Shown here: positions 36,433 to 47,926 of the stretch, one piece after another
Position numbering within the stretch: position 1 is the first letter of the stretch
Layout of the letters: every line of letters begins with the position of its first letter
Assembly (NCBI GenBank): GCA_039819085.1
Contig: JBCBSQ010000011.1
Span: 1-64,000 of the forward strand
Source: MED-G105 sp039819085
Lineage (GTDB): Bacteria; Pseudomonadota; Alphaproteobacteria; Caulobacterales; Parvularculaceae
Length of the DNA: 64,000 bases
Direction: 5' to 3'
Made by a program: the position numbers and the translations under genes
Notes under the pieces: model-generated
The model's database searches: none
What the model was told of the DNA's origin: nothing
What the model saw: only the letters and a program-made list of their open reading frames with translations

Positions 36433-36473
36433 GTTCGCTTTTGGTTGACTTTGGAACAAAGAAAGAACAAAAT
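36433..36473 (+). promoter_or_regulatory. recA promoter with LexA box
   Basis: TTGACT (36445-36450) and CAAAAT (36468-36473) are 17 bp apart and read as -35 and -10 boxes. Between them GAAC-N7-GAAC (36454-36468) matches the alphaproteobacterial SOS operator exactly. A weaker GTTC-N7-GTTG (36433-36447) overlaps the -35 box and may be a second site. Confidence 0.85.
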
Positions 36474-36520
36474 GCGTCCATTGACGGCCGGCGCGGCGTC
36501 GGGCAACGGGAGCGCTTACG

Positions 36521-37600
36521 ATGAACGGACTGAAGCTCGTGGAGGCAGGCGGCGTGGATAAGCGCAAAGCTCTTGAGGCGGCGATTGGCCAGATCGACAA
36601 GGCGTTCGGCAAAGGGTCCTTGATGCGGCTCGGCGACCGGGAAGTCGTCGATATTGAAGCGGTGTCGACGGGCTCGCTCGGTCTTGACATTGCGCTAGGG
36701 ATTGGCGGGCTGCCCAAGGGCCGGATCGTCGAGATCTATGGCCCTGAGAGTTCCGGCAAGACGACGCTCGCCTTGCACACGGTCGCCGCGATGCAGAAGA
36801 CCGGCGGCGTCGCCGCGTTTATCGACGCGGAGCATGCGCTTGACCCGATTTATGCGCAGAAGCTTGGCGTCGACCTTGATGAGCTTCTGATTTCACAGCC
36901 CGATACGGGCGAGCAGGCGCTCGAAATCGCCGATACGCTGGTGCGCTCCGGCGCGGTGGATGTTCTGGTCATCGATTCGGTTGCGGCGCTGACGCCGCGC
37001 GCCGAGCTTGAAGGCGAGATGGGCGACAGTCTTCCCGGCCTGCAGGCGCGATTGATGAGCCAGGCGCTTCGCAAGCTCACAGGATCGATTTCCAAGTCGA
37101 ATTGCCTTGTGATCTTCATCAACCAGATCCGAATGAAGATCGGGGTCATGTTCGGGTCGCCGGAGACGACGACTGGCGGCAATGCGCTGAAGTTCTACGC
37201 CTCAGTGCGTCTCGATATTCGCCGGATTGGCGCCATCAAGAATCGCGACGAGGTTGTCGGCAATGCGACGCGCGTGAAAGTCGTAAAGAATAAAGTCGCG
37301 CCGCCGTTCAAGCAGGTCGAATTCGACATCATGTATGGCGAAGGCGTCTCCTACGCCGGGGAGTTGATTGATCTTGGCGTGAAGGCGGGCGTCGTCGAAA
37401 AGTCGGGGTCCTGGTTCTCATATGGCGATGAGCGTATTGGCCAGGGGCGGGAGAACGCCAAGCAGTTTCTGAAAGACCATCCGGACATCGCCAACGCGAT
37501 TGACGCGGCGATCCGGTCAAACGCCGGGCTTGTGGCGGAGGAGCTGCTGGTCGGTCCTGATGGCGAGGCGGATGACGATGAGGACGCCGCGGCTGGCTGA
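36521..37600 (+). CDS. recA: Recombinase A
   Basis: RecA forms filaments on single-stranded DNA for homologous recombination and triggers LexA self-cleavage. The 359-residue protein is complete. It shows IDKAFGKGSLMRLG near the N-terminus, Walker A GPESSGKTT, Walker B VLVIDSVAAL, the L1/L2 loop regions (GDSLPGLQARLMSQALRKL and FINQIRMKIGVMFGSPETT) and an acidic C-terminal tail (EADDDEDAA). GGGAGCG upstream supports the start. The SOS box in the promoter indicates the usual LexA autoregulatory circuit. Confidence 0.99.
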   Translation: MNGLKLVEAGGVDKRKALEAAIGQIDKAFGKGSLMRLGDREVVDIEAVSTGSLGLDIALGIGGLPKGRIVEIYGPESSGKTTLALHTVAAMQKTGGVAAFIDAEHALDPIYAQKLGVDLDELLISQPDTGEQALEIADTLVRSGAVDVLVIDSVAALTPRAELEGEMGDSLPGLQARLMSQALRKLTGSISKSNCLVIFINQIRMKIGVMFGSPETTTGGNALKFYASVRLDIRRIGAIKNRDEVVGNATRVKVVKNKVAPPFKQVEFDIMYGEGVSYAGELIDLGVKAGVVEKSGSWFSYGDERIGQGRENAKQFLKDHPDIANAIDAAIRSNAGLVAEELLVGPDGEADDDEDAAAG

Positions 37601-37947
37601 GGCTGCGTGCGTTGCGCGCAGACCTTATGAATTGGCCGCCTGAACTGGCCGCATAAATTGATTGAGCGCGGGCGCTCGCGCGCGACCGTAATTGTCACCA
37701 CAATTATCATGGTTTGGTTCAGTGACTTGACGCCCATTGTCGAGCGCCCGATCTAGGGCGTAGCGTGAAGGTCGCTGCGCGAACCGCGTCGCCTTCGCGC
37801 TTCTATCGCTTTTGGCCGTCCTCGACGGTCGGGCGAAAGAGCCGATGGTCTCCGCCTTTCCGACTTCGCCTCGCCGAATTCGCGTTTGCGGGACTCGCCC
37901 CGCCGCGGCCGCTTAGCTGGCCAAGGCCGCTTTGCAGAGTGTGCGCC
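37601..37947 (+). promoter_or_regulatory. recA-alaS intergenic region, alaS promoter and inverted repeat
   Basis: The region holds a perfect inverted repeat TAATTGT-CACC-ACAATTA (37689-37706), then TTGACG (37727-37732) and GATCTA (37750-37755) 17 bp apart as a weak candidate promoter. The remaining 190 bp to the alaS start form a long leader with an open frame but no sign of being coding. The palindrome may be an operator for an unknown regulator. Confidence 0.45.
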
Positions 37948-40611
<2,664 letters not shown>

Positions 40612-40753
40612 CGCGCAAAGTCTGCTCGCCCACGGTGTTGGAAAGCGAGCAGCGGTTTCTCTTGAGGACGAAACGTGCGGGTCTCGCCGTTTGAACCTGC
40701 TGAACGAGAAAGGCCTACGGCGAGGAACCGTTTCTGATCGAGCCGACGTTTGG

Positions 40754-41413
40754 TCAGTACCGCACTGATCCGCCTGAAGACGTATCCGATTGTTTCTGTT
40801 GAGGATCGCCGAAAACGCGGACGGACGCGCCGGAGGAGGCGTCAGCCGTCACGCGCTCCGCGGCGTGGACCCGCGCGCTCGCGCCGGACGACGCGTCAAC
40901 GTCTACGTCGTTACAGATAAGCCCTTCAGCATCGACGCTTGCGCCGCTCGAAACGTCCACCGAGGCGTTTTCGCATGCGCCCGCGACGTCGATGGAGGCG
41001 CCGCTGGAGGCGTCGATGCCGAATGACCCGGCGTCGACGTCGGTCGCCGTCACGTCCGCGCCCGACGAGGCCTCGAGGCCTGTGAGGTTTGGCAAAGTGA
41101 CGCGTGCGTCGATGCGGCCGCGTTCGCGTCCCCAACTGAGGCCGCGGTAGTTGCGCCCGATCTTCAATTCACCGTCCTTGACCCGAACGTCGAGGCGGTC
41201 GAGATCGCGCTGCGCCGCTTCAATCTCGACCACGAAACTCTCGCCGATCGTCACGGTCGCGTAGATCCCGGATGAGACGTAAACCACGTCAAATCCGTCC
41301 AGATCGTAGGTGCGCGTTTCGGCGACAGCAGGACCCGCGGCAATCGCCACGGCGCCGGCGGCGGCGAGCCCGGCGAGCAGACGGCGCGGAAGAAGGCGTG
41401 ATTGATCGATCAT
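40754..41413 (-). CDS. GIN domain (DUF2807) secreted beta-solenoid protein
   Basis: This is an exported protein with a Sec signal peptide (LLAGLAAAGAVAIAAGPAVAE). It is followed by a strand-rich domain (FDVVYVSSGIYATVTIGE) and a repeat region in which the unit D-A/V-S-S-G-A-S recurs at regular spacing, at least six times (about residues 118-216). The pattern is that of DUF2807/GIN proteins, which form a right-handed beta solenoid. The function is unknown; family members are thought to bind surface ligands. The ATG at 41413 is preferred because it puts the signal peptide at the N-terminus. Confidence 0.85.
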   Translation of the reverse strand: MIDQSRLLPRRLLAGLAAAGAVAIAAGPAVAETRTYDLDGFDVVYVSSGIYATVTIGESFVVEIEAAQRDLDRLDVRVKDGELKIGRNYRGLSWGRERGRIDARVTLPNLTGLEASSGADVTATDVDAGSFGIDASSGASIDVAGACENASVDVSSGASVDAEGLICNDVDVDASSGASARVHAAERVTADASSGASVRVFGDPQQKQSDTSSGGSVRY

Positions 41414-41711
41414 GTCGTAACCCCGGTTGGAGGCGTTAGCCCCTAATGGCTTCAAGCTAGCAGACCATGCGCCTTCCGCGTGGTCCACGTTCAGTCTGGC
41501 GTCTTCGGTCGGGGCGCTGTTTGCGCCAGAGCGTCGCTGGGCCTCGGCTTCACAAGACGCGCCCGAACGCGCCGAGGCGCCGCCCGATCATCGAAATGCG
41601 TAGCGAGAGATGTCTTCACAAGGGCGCTTACGACGAAATGCATGGATTTCGCGTTGAACGCGTTGATCAAGGGGAATAGGACGCGCCTTGCGAGCGCGCC
41701 GGTTCTTGCGA
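41414..41711. other. Gap between icd and the GIN-domain gene
   Basis: No gene is supported in these 298 bp. The GIN-domain reading frame stays open for 25 codons upstream of its ATG, but without family resemblance. A GC-rich imperfect hairpin lies near 41684-41705, downstream of icd, without a T-run, so it is a doubtful terminator. Confidence 0.35.
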
Positions 41712-42926
41712 CTAGGCGGACATCGCCTCCTGAAAGTGTTCATCGACCTTGTCGAGGAAACCGCTTGTCGTCTGCCAGGCCTGTTCCGCGCCGATGAGCA
41801 GCGCGAGGTCCTTGGTCATGAAACCGCGTTCAACGGTCTGAATGACCGTCTTCTCAAGCGTCTCGGCGAAGCGGACGAGCTCCTCATTGCCGTCCATGCG
41901 ACCGCGATAAGTGAGCCCGCGCGTCCAGGCGTAGATCGACGCGATCGAGTTTGTCGATGTCTCCTCGCCCTTTTGATGCTGACGATAGTGGCGGGTGACG
42001 GTGCCGTGCGCGGCTTCCGCCTCTACCGTTTTGCCGTCCGGCGTCATCAGCACCGACGTCATGAGGCCGAGCGAGCCGAACCCTTGCGCGACGGTGTCGG
42101 ACTGAACGTCGCCGTCATAGTTCTTGCACGCCCAGACATAGCCGCCCGACCATTTCATGCAGGCCGCGACCATGTCGTCGATGAGGCGGTGTTCATAGGT
42201 CCCGCCGAATTCCTTGAACTTTTCTTCGAACTCGGTCTCGAAGATTTCCTGGAAGATGTCTTTGAACCGACCATCATACTTTTTCATGATGGTGTTCTTG
42301 GTGGAAAGATAAACCGGATACTGACGCTGCATGCCGTAGTTGAAGCAGGCGCGGGCGAAATCTCGTATCGACGAATCGAGATTGTACATCCCCATATAGA
42401 TGCCGCTCGAAGGCGCCTCGTAGACTTCATGTTCGAGGACGTCGCCGTTTTCGCCTTCCCACTTGATGGATAGCTTGCCCTTGCCTGGGAAGAGCATGTC
42501 GGTTGCGCGGTATTGGTCGCCGAATGCGTGGCGGCCGATAATGATCGGCTGCGTCCAGCCCGGCACGAGCCGTGGCACGTTGGAGATAATGATCGGCTCA
42601 CGGAAGACGACGCCGCCAAGAATGTTGCGGATGGTGCCGTTCGGCGAGCGCCACATCTTTTTCAGGCCGAATTCCTCAACCCGCGCTTCGTCGGGCGTGA
42701 TCGTGGCGCACTTGACTGCGACGCCGTACTTCTTGGTGGCTTCGGCCGCGTCGATGGTGATCTGATCATCGCTGGCGTCGCGCGATTCAATGCCGAGGTC
42801 GTAGTACTTCAGGTCGATGTCGAGATAGGGGTGAATGAGCTTGTCCTTGATCATTTGCCAGATGATCCGGGTCATCTCGTCCCCGTCCATTTCCACGATC
42901 GGGTTCTCGACTTTGATTTTGCTCAT
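41712..42926 (-). CDS. icd: NADP-dependent isocitrate dehydrogenase
   Basis: This enzyme oxidatively decarboxylates isocitrate to 2-oxoglutarate in the TCA cycle. At 404 residues, with KVENPIVEMDGDEMTRIIW, SPNGTIRNILGG, FREPIII and EAAHGTVTRHY, it is the homodimeric eukaryote-like type usual in alphaproteobacteria. The substrate-binding Ser and Arg residues lie in the SPNGTIRNILGG motif. The gene is intact and stands alone on the minus strand. Confidence 0.97.
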   Translation of the reverse strand: MSKIKVENPIVEMDGDEMTRIIWQMIKDKLIHPYLDIDLKYYDLGIESRDASDDQITIDAAEATKKYGVAVKCATITPDEARVEEFGLKKMWRSPNGTIRNILGGVVFREPIIISNVPRLVPGWTQPIIIGRHAFGDQYRATDMLFPGKGKLSIKWEGENGDVLEHEVYEAPSSGIYMGMYNLDSSIRDFARACFNYGMQRQYPVYLSTKNTIMKKYDGRFKDIFQEIFETEFEEKFKEFGGTYEHRLIDDMVAACMKWSGGYVWACKNYDGDVQSDTVAQGFGSLGLMTSVLMTPDGKTVEAEAAHGTVTRHYRQHQKGEETSTNSIASIYAWTRGLTYRGRMDGNEELVRFAETLEKTVIQTVERGFMTKDLALLIGAEQAWQTTSGFLDKVDEHFQEAMSA

Positions 42927-43043
42927 TATAGGGCCTGCCTCGGTCTGAAGACGAATGCGAATGGGCGCGCCCGCGCGCTCTCCGGCGCTGCGTGGTGCGT
43001 GTGCGTCCGGCTATATCAACGCCGATGATGCGGCGCAAAGGCG

Positions 43044-43619
43044 CTATGCTGTTGGCGCGCCGCGTTTGCGCAACATATCGACGTGGCGATGCTCTTCGCC
43101 GTCGGCGGCGCTCGGACGCGTCGATCGGCCGGCCTCTTCAAAGCCGACCTTGCGCAGGACGCGCCCGGACGCCGGGTTGAACTCAAAAAAACCTGAGTGA
43201 AGCAGCGTAAGCCCGCTCGCGTCGGCGTAGGCGACGACGGCGCCCGCCGCTTCGGTGGCGTAGCCCTTGCCCCAGAACGGTTTGCCGAACCAGTAGCCGA
43301 GCTCCGCGTCAGCCGCGCCGTCGTGCGGCGACAGGCTGATGACGCCGATGAACGCGCTGTCTTCGCGGCGCTCCACGGCCCAGACCGTCGCCTTCGGGAC
43401 GAGTTCCCTCAGAAAGTACGCCGCGTCATCTTGCGTGTATGGATGCGGCACGCGCGAGAGCCTGCCGGCGACGTCGATGTCGCCGACATAGCGCACAATG
43501 TCGTCGACGTCCGCGGCGGCGGGCGCGCGCAAGGCGAGGCGATCGGTCTCAAGCGGCTCGATGGGCAGCGGGCGCATTGCGGGGACGCATTCCTTTTGCA
43601 GGTCGGGACGAAGCGTCAT
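43044..43619 (-). CDS. GNAT family N-acetyltransferase (RimJ/RimL-like)
   Basis: This is a GNAT-fold acetyltransferase of the RimJ/RimL-like group. It opens with LETDRLALRAPAAADVDDI. The acetyl-CoA pyrophosphate loop is ELGYWFGKPFWGKGYATEA (Q/R-x-x-G-x-G/A pattern as KPFWGKGYA), and NPASGRVLRKVGFEEAG is the typical C-terminal motif. The substrate may be a protein N-terminus or a small amine. Either the ATG at 43619 or a later one at 43577 could be the start. It is divergent from the trmJ-like gene by 36 bp. Confidence 0.88.
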   Translation of the reverse strand: MTLRPDLQKECVPAMRPLPIEPLETDRLALRAPAAADVDDIVRYVGDIDVAGRLSRVPHPYTQDDAAYFLRELVPKATVWAVERREDSAFIGVISLSPHDGAADAELGYWFGKPFWGKGYATEAAGAVVAYADASGLTLLHSGFFEFNPASGRVLRKVGFEEAGRSTRPSAADGEEHRHVDMLRKRGAPTA

Positions 43620-43655
43620 CTTGCCTGATGCGAAGGCGAGCGCCTATCGAATGTC

Positions 43656-44453
43656 ATGCGAAAGGAACCAAAAACCGCCCGAGGCCTCGAGGGCGCCGAT
43701 GCGCGCGCCCCGGCGGTTGTGCTGGTCGAGCCGCAGATGGGCGAGAATATCGGCGCCGCTGCGCGGGCGATGCTGAACTTCGGCTTTACCGATATGCGCA
43801 TTGTCGCCCCGCGCGATGGCTGGCCCAATGACGCGGCGATCGCGATGGCTTCGGGCGCCGTCGGCGTGCTTGAGCAGGCGCGGCTTTGCGCCGACATCGG
43901 CGAGGCGCTGTCGGACGTGAACTACGCCCTGGCGACGACGGCGCGGACGCGGGAAATGCGCATGCCGGTTTTGACGCCGGATGCGGCGAGCGCCGATCTT
44001 CATGCGCGGACGGACGAGGGCGCGCGCTGCGCGATTGTCTTCGGGTCGGAGCGGCGCGGGCTTGAGAATGACGATGTCCTGAAGTGTGACGCCATCCTGT
44101 CGATACCGACAAATCCGCACTTTCCATCGCTGAACCTTGCGCAGGCGGTTTTGTTGATCGGCTATGAGTGGCGACGCGTGGCGCTCGGCCGTGATGATGC
44201 GCCGCCCTCGGAAAACGTAAATGAAGCGGCCTGGGGCCGCCCGACGCCGGCGCCGAAGGAGGATTTCGAGAACCTCATTGCCCACCTCTTCGATGAGCTT
44301 GAGCCGCGCGGCTATTTCTTCCCGCCTGAAAAACGCTATGCAAAAGAACGCAACTTGCGCGTCGCGTTTTCGCGCGCCGGGCTCAGCGAAGGCGAGACCC
44401 GAACGTTGCGCGGGGTGATCAAGGCGCTCGCCTCGACGCGTAACGACGCCTAA
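43656..44453 (+). CDS. trmJ: tRNA (cytidine/uridine-32 2'-O)-methyltransferase, TrmJ-like
   Basis: This is a SpoU-type methyltransferase that methylates the ribose of residue 32 in tRNA. The trefoil-knot motifs are present: LVEPQMGENIGAAARAM (motif 1), IVFGSERRGLENDD (motif 2) and IPTNPHFPSLNLAQAV (motif 3). The C-terminal extension (about residues 185-265) fits TrmJ rather than TrmL. Length is normal. The gene is followed 44 bp later by the queuosine-precursor transporter, another tRNA-modification gene, so the two may share a transcript. Confidence 0.88.
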   Translation: MRKEPKTARGLEGADARAPAVVLVEPQMGENIGAAARAMLNFGFTDMRIVAPRDGWPNDAAIAMASGAVGVLEQARLCADIGEALSDVNYALATTARTREMRMPVLTPDAASADLHARTDEGARCAIVFGSERRGLENDDVLKCDAILSIPTNPHFPSLNLAQAVLLIGYEWRRVALGRDDAPPSENVNEAAWGRPTPAPKEDFENLIAHLFDELEPRGYFFPPEKRYAKERNLRVAFSRAGLSEGETRTLRGVIKALASTRNDA

Positions 44454-44497
44454 CGCGCGCGGCGTCGCGCGATCCCGCAAAGAGGCCAAGCCTGAAA

Positions 44498-45280
44498 ATG
44501 ACTCTTTCCGCCGACGGCGCTCAACGGACAATGCGCCAAGATAACATCGATCGCGTAGACGACGCCGTTCGCCTCTCGACCCATCGTTTCAAATACTACG
44601 ACTTCGCGATGGCCGCGTTCGTCGCGATCCTCATCTGCTCAAACCTCATCGGCGCGGCGAAGCTGGTGCAGGTGTTTGAGCCGGTGAAAGTCGGCCCGTT
44701 TGAGTTTGGGATATTCGGCGCCGGGATCTTGTTCTTCCCGCTTTCCTATGTGCTCGGCGATGTCTTGACCGAAGTCTATGGCTACGCCCGCGCGCGGCGC
44801 GTCGTGTGGGCCGGCTTCGCGGCGGTCCTCTTCATGGCGTTTATGTCCTGGGTCGTCGTCGCCATGCCGCCGGCGCCCGGCTGGGAGGGGCAATCCGCCT
44901 ACGAACAGGTCTTCGGGCTGACACCGCGTATTGTCTTCGCGTCCGTCGTGGCGTTCTGGGCGGGCGAGCTCGCCAACGCCTTCGTCATGGCGCGGATGAA
45001 AGTCGCCTCCGGGGGCGCGCATCTCTGGCGGCGGACCATTGGGTCGACGGTGGTCGGCCAGGGCGTCGACAGCCTCCTTTTCTACCCGCTGGCGTTTCTG
45101 GGCGTCTGGTCGCTGTCGCAGGTGATGACGGTCCTCGTCACGAACTATGTTCTGAAGGTCCTATGGGAGGCGCTCCTGACGCCGGTTACCTACAAGATTG
45201 TCGGAACCTTGAAGCGCATCGAAGGCGTCGACGTATTTGACAACGAGACCAACTTCACGCCGTTCTCCGTGCAATCTTAA
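44498..45280 (+). CDS. yhhQ: Queuosine precursor transporter, YhhQ family
   Basis: This is an inner-membrane transporter of the VUT/YhhQ family that takes up queuosine precursors such as preQ0 for tRNA modification. It has six predicted helices and the family segments FAAFVAILICSNLIG-like, FFPLSYVLGDVLTEVYGYARAR and FWAGELANAFVMA. VGQGVDSLLFYPLAFLG follows, and the end reads NETNFTPFS. At 260 residues it is normal. There is no space for a preQ1 riboswitch between it and trmJ. The likely substrate is inferred from the family. Confidence 0.9.
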   Translation: MTLSADGAQRTMRQDNIDRVDDAVRLSTHRFKYYDFAMAAFVAILICSNLIGAAKLVQVFEPVKVGPFEFGIFGAGILFFPLSYVLGDVLTEVYGYARARRVVWAGFAAVLFMAFMSWVVVAMPPAPGWEGQSAYEQVFGLTPRIVFASVVAFWAGELANAFVMARMKVASGGAHLWRRTIGSTVVGQGVDSLLFYPLAFLGVWSLSQVMTVLVTNYVLKVLWEALLTPVTYKIVGTLKRIEGVDVFDNETNFTPFSVQS

Positions 45281-45403
45281 GATTAACGCGCTCTCTGAGA
45301 CCGCAAGGACAGTACGGCCAGAACTCCCGCTAAATTCCCGCCAAGCGACGTCTTTTGGGGCGCTTCGCCTCTTTGGCGCGAATATTGCTCGCGTTAACGC
45401 CGA

Positions 45404-46441
45404 ATGTTCCGCAGGCGGTCGAAGGCGCGCAAATTGGCGAACTCAAACAATCCATCGCAGAAGAGAAAACGCCGCTTGCGGCGGTTTTTGGCGGTCCTCT
45501 TTCTCATGTTTCCGACGGCGGCGACGGTCGCCTTTGTGGCCGGCGCGCGCGCCGGCGCCCATACGGCGGCCCAGCGCGCGCAGGAGGCGCGGTTCGACGG
45601 GATTGGCGAAGACTTCGCATCGGAAAGCGGCGCGACGAGCTTTGTCGCCGCAGAAATGCCGATCAAAAAGGCGGTCCTCGGCGCGAGATTGACCGATCAA
45701 GCGCCATGCGCGTCGACGGGTGCGATCCTTACGCGCGTTGTGCGTGACGTCGAAGATACTCTGCTTACGAAACAACAGCATAAGGCGTCGATTGAAGCGC
45801 CGTCTTCGCGGCCCCGCGAGTGCGCTGTCGATGCTCTTTTCGTCGCGTCCGCGTCCGCCGAGGCCGCGCGCTCAGCGGTCGAAAATGGGGTTGCGACGGA
45901 GGCGGAGCTTTACGCGTGGTGGGACGCGCCGCACGCAGGCTGGCTCGTCGCCGCCGACGGCGCGCCCCGGTCGAACAATGCTTCAGCTTCAAGATTGCCG
46001 AGGGCGCGGGGGATCGGCGCCGCGGGAGGCGGCGTTGCGGGCCTCGGCGGGGGCGGCCGCGGTTTTGGCGGCGGCGCGCTTGCGCCGGGCGATGACGAAG
46101 TCGATCAGGGGGAGCCGGACCACGGCGGCGCTAGCGACCGCGAAGCGCGCTCGCCAGGTGCTCCAATCGAAGAAGATGCGCCACCTGATGAGTCTCTATT
46201 GGATCCTGTTGCGGATGAATTGTCGGATCGGGTCAGCCAGGCGATCCTTGGAGACCCTTCCAACGTCGCGGACGACAATTCCACAGGCGGCGATTCGGAC
46301 ATGGCTCAGGCGGGCGGCGCTCGTTCCCGGACGCCGCCCCTGGCGGCTGCGCCGGTCGTCGAAACGCCGCTGCCTGGCGCGATGTGGCTGATGATCGTCG
46401 GGCTCGCCGGCCTCTCATTCAGTCGTCGGGTCGAGAGGTAA
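45404..46441 (+). CDS. Putative exosortase substrate with VPLPA-CTERM-like tail
   Basis: This 345-residue exported protein is of unknown function. The N-terminus is very basic (KRKRRLRR) followed by a hydrophobic segment (FLAVLFLMFPTAATVAFVAG) as an anchor or signal. The C-terminus has a tripartite sorting signal: TPLPGAMWLMIVGLAGLSF (a PLP motif and a membrane helix) and a final RRVER cluster. This resembles VPLPA- or PEP-CTERM tails cut by exosortases. A Gly-rich stretch (about 205-235) precedes an acidic region. The middle part is not recognised. Exosortase genes are not in the window. The start is uncertain because no strong ribosome site is seen. Confidence 0.65.
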   Translation: MFRRRSKARKLANSNNPSQKRKRRLRRFLAVLFLMFPTAATVAFVAGARAGAHTAAQRAQEARFDGIGEDFASESGATSFVAAEMPIKKAVLGARLTDQAPCASTGAILTRVVRDVEDTLLTKQQHKASIEAPSSRPRECAVDALFVASASAEAARSAVENGVATEAELYAWWDAPHAGWLVAADGAPRSNNASASRLPRARGIGAAGGGVAGLGGGGRGFGGGALAPGDDEVDQGEPDHGGASDREARSPGAPIEEDAPPDESLLDPVADELSDRVSQAILGDPSNVADDNSTGGDSDMAQAGGARSRTPPLAAAPVVETPLPGAMWLMIVGLAGLSFSRRVER

Positions 46442-46528
46442 AATCGGCCATCACATTCGCGCCTTGGCGCTGGTCCATCGACGCGCGCGGCTTCATAGTG
46501 CGGCGTGGGGACGGCGAGGGGCGGTTGC

Positions 46529-47926
46529 ATGTTCGAAAGATGGTTCAGGAAAACGCCTGACGCGTCGGGCTATACGGCTGCGTTCAAAGCGCGCGCGTCG
46601 AAGAAGCAGTCTGGTGAAGATGCGCTTTTTGAGGCCGCGCGGGCCTATCACGCCGCCGCGCCGCCGGGGAAGATGGCGAGCGCGCCCACCAAACCGCTAT
46701 CCGCGCCGGACGACCTGGCGCTCGCATATTCGCCGGGTGTGGCGGCGCCGTGCCTTGACATTGCCGCGCGCCCGGAGGCTGCTCTCGACCTCACGAACAA
46801 GGGCGCGACGGTCGCCGTCATGACGAATGGCACGGCGCTTCTGGGGCTTGGCGATCGCGGCCCGCTTGCGTCCAAACCAGTGATGGAGGGCAAGGCGGCG
46901 TTGTTCGCGCGCTTCGCCGGACTGAACGCGGTCGACGTTTGCATCGACGAAAGCGATCCGCGGAAGCTGGCGGAGATCATTACGGCGCTGGAGCCGAGCT
47001 TTGGCGGCGTCAATCTCGAAGACGTGCGCGCGCCCGACTGTTTCGAGGTGGAGCGCATCTGTCATGAAAGAATGACTATTCCTCTGTTCCATGATGATCA
47101 GCATGGAACGGCTGTCTGCGTCCTTGCGGCGCTCGAAAATGCGTTGCGCCTCACCGGAAGACGTTTGGAAGAGGCGCGCATCGTCACTGCGGGAGCAGGC
47201 GCGGCTGCGATTGCGTGCGTGGAGATGCTCGTTGCGGCCGGCGCAGCGCGAGACAACATCACGCTGACGGACCGCCACGGCGTCGTCTACGCGGGTCGGC
47301 GCGAGAACATGGATCCGCGAAAATCGGCGTTCGCCAAAAAAACCAAGGCGCGCGCGCTCGGTGATGTCGTTCAGGGGGCGGATGTGTTTCTGGGCCTGTC
47401 GGTTGGCGGCGTCCTGTCGCCGGAAATGGCGGCTAGCCTGGCGGAGCGACCGATCATATTGGCGCTCGCCAATCCGTTCCCGGAAATCTGGCCGGAGGAC
47501 GCCGCCGCTGCGGCGCCAGGCGCGATCATCGCCACGGGGCGCTCGGACTATCCGAACCAGGTGAACAATGTCTTGTGTTTCCCGTTCCTGTTCCGGGGCG
47601 CGCTTGACGTCGGCGCGCGGCGTATCACGAGAGGCATGACGCGCGCCGCTGCGGACGCGATCGCCGCCCTTGCGCGGTCGGATGCGCCGCAAACGGTCAG
47701 GGATATCTATCCAGTCGAGCCGCTTGATTTCGGTACGGATTACATTTTGCCGAAGCCATTCGATCCACGGCTATTGCCTCACGTGGCGGCGGCGGTGGCT
47801 GCGGCGGCCATGAGCGACGGCGTCGCGACGCGGCCGATCGGCGACTTTAACAGGTATGGAGCGGAACTATCCGCCTGGAGCGAGGCCGCGGCGCAGCGCC
47901 CGTGCGGCGGCGTCCGTGGTCGCTGA
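46529..47926 (+). CDS. NAD(P)-dependent malic enzyme, short form
   Basis: This enzyme decarboxylates malate to pyruvate. The N-terminal malic domain shows LALAYSPGVAAPCLDIA, TNGTALLGLGDRGPLA, MEGKAALF and FHDDQHGTA, with the catalytic Tyr/Lys/Asp environment. The NAD-binding domain has TAGAGAAAIACVEML. At 465 residues it ends after the NAD domain and lacks the C-terminal phosphotransacetylase-like domain found in the 760-residue enzymes common in alphaproteobacteria. The ATG at 46529 is chosen (MFERWFRK). Its TGA abuts the convergent mlaA-like stop with no base between. Confidence 0.9.
   Translation: MFERWFRKTPDASGYTAAFKARASKKQSGEDALFEAARAYHAAAPPGKMASAPTKPLSAPDDLALAYSPGVAAPCLDIAARPEAALDLTNKGATVAVMTNGTALLGLGDRGPLASKPVMEGKAALFARFAGLNAVDVCIDESDPRKLAEIITALEPSFGGVNLEDVRAPDCFEVERICHERMTIPLFHDDQHGTAVCVLAALENALRLTGRRLEEARIVTAGAGAAAIACVEMLVAAGAARDNITLTDRHGVVYAGRRENMDPRKSAFAKKTKARALGDVVQGADVFLGLSVGGVLSPEMAASLAERPIILALANPFPEIWPEDAAAAAPGAIIATGRSDYPNQVNNVLCFPFLFRGALDVGARRITRGMTRAAADAIAALARSDAPQTVRDIYPVEPLDFGTDYILPKPFDPRLLPHVAAAVAAAAMSDGVATRPIGDFNRYGAELSAWSEAAAQRPCGGVRGR

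Noticed and set aside
37765..37947. 61-residue N-terminal extension of AlaRS
   Set aside because: The family N-terminus begins at the ATG at 37948, and the upstream part has no resemblance to synthetases.
44454..44497. preQ1 riboswitch before the queuosine-precursor transporter
   Set aside because: Only 44 bp separate trmJ and the transporter gene, and no aptamer-like sequence is seen.
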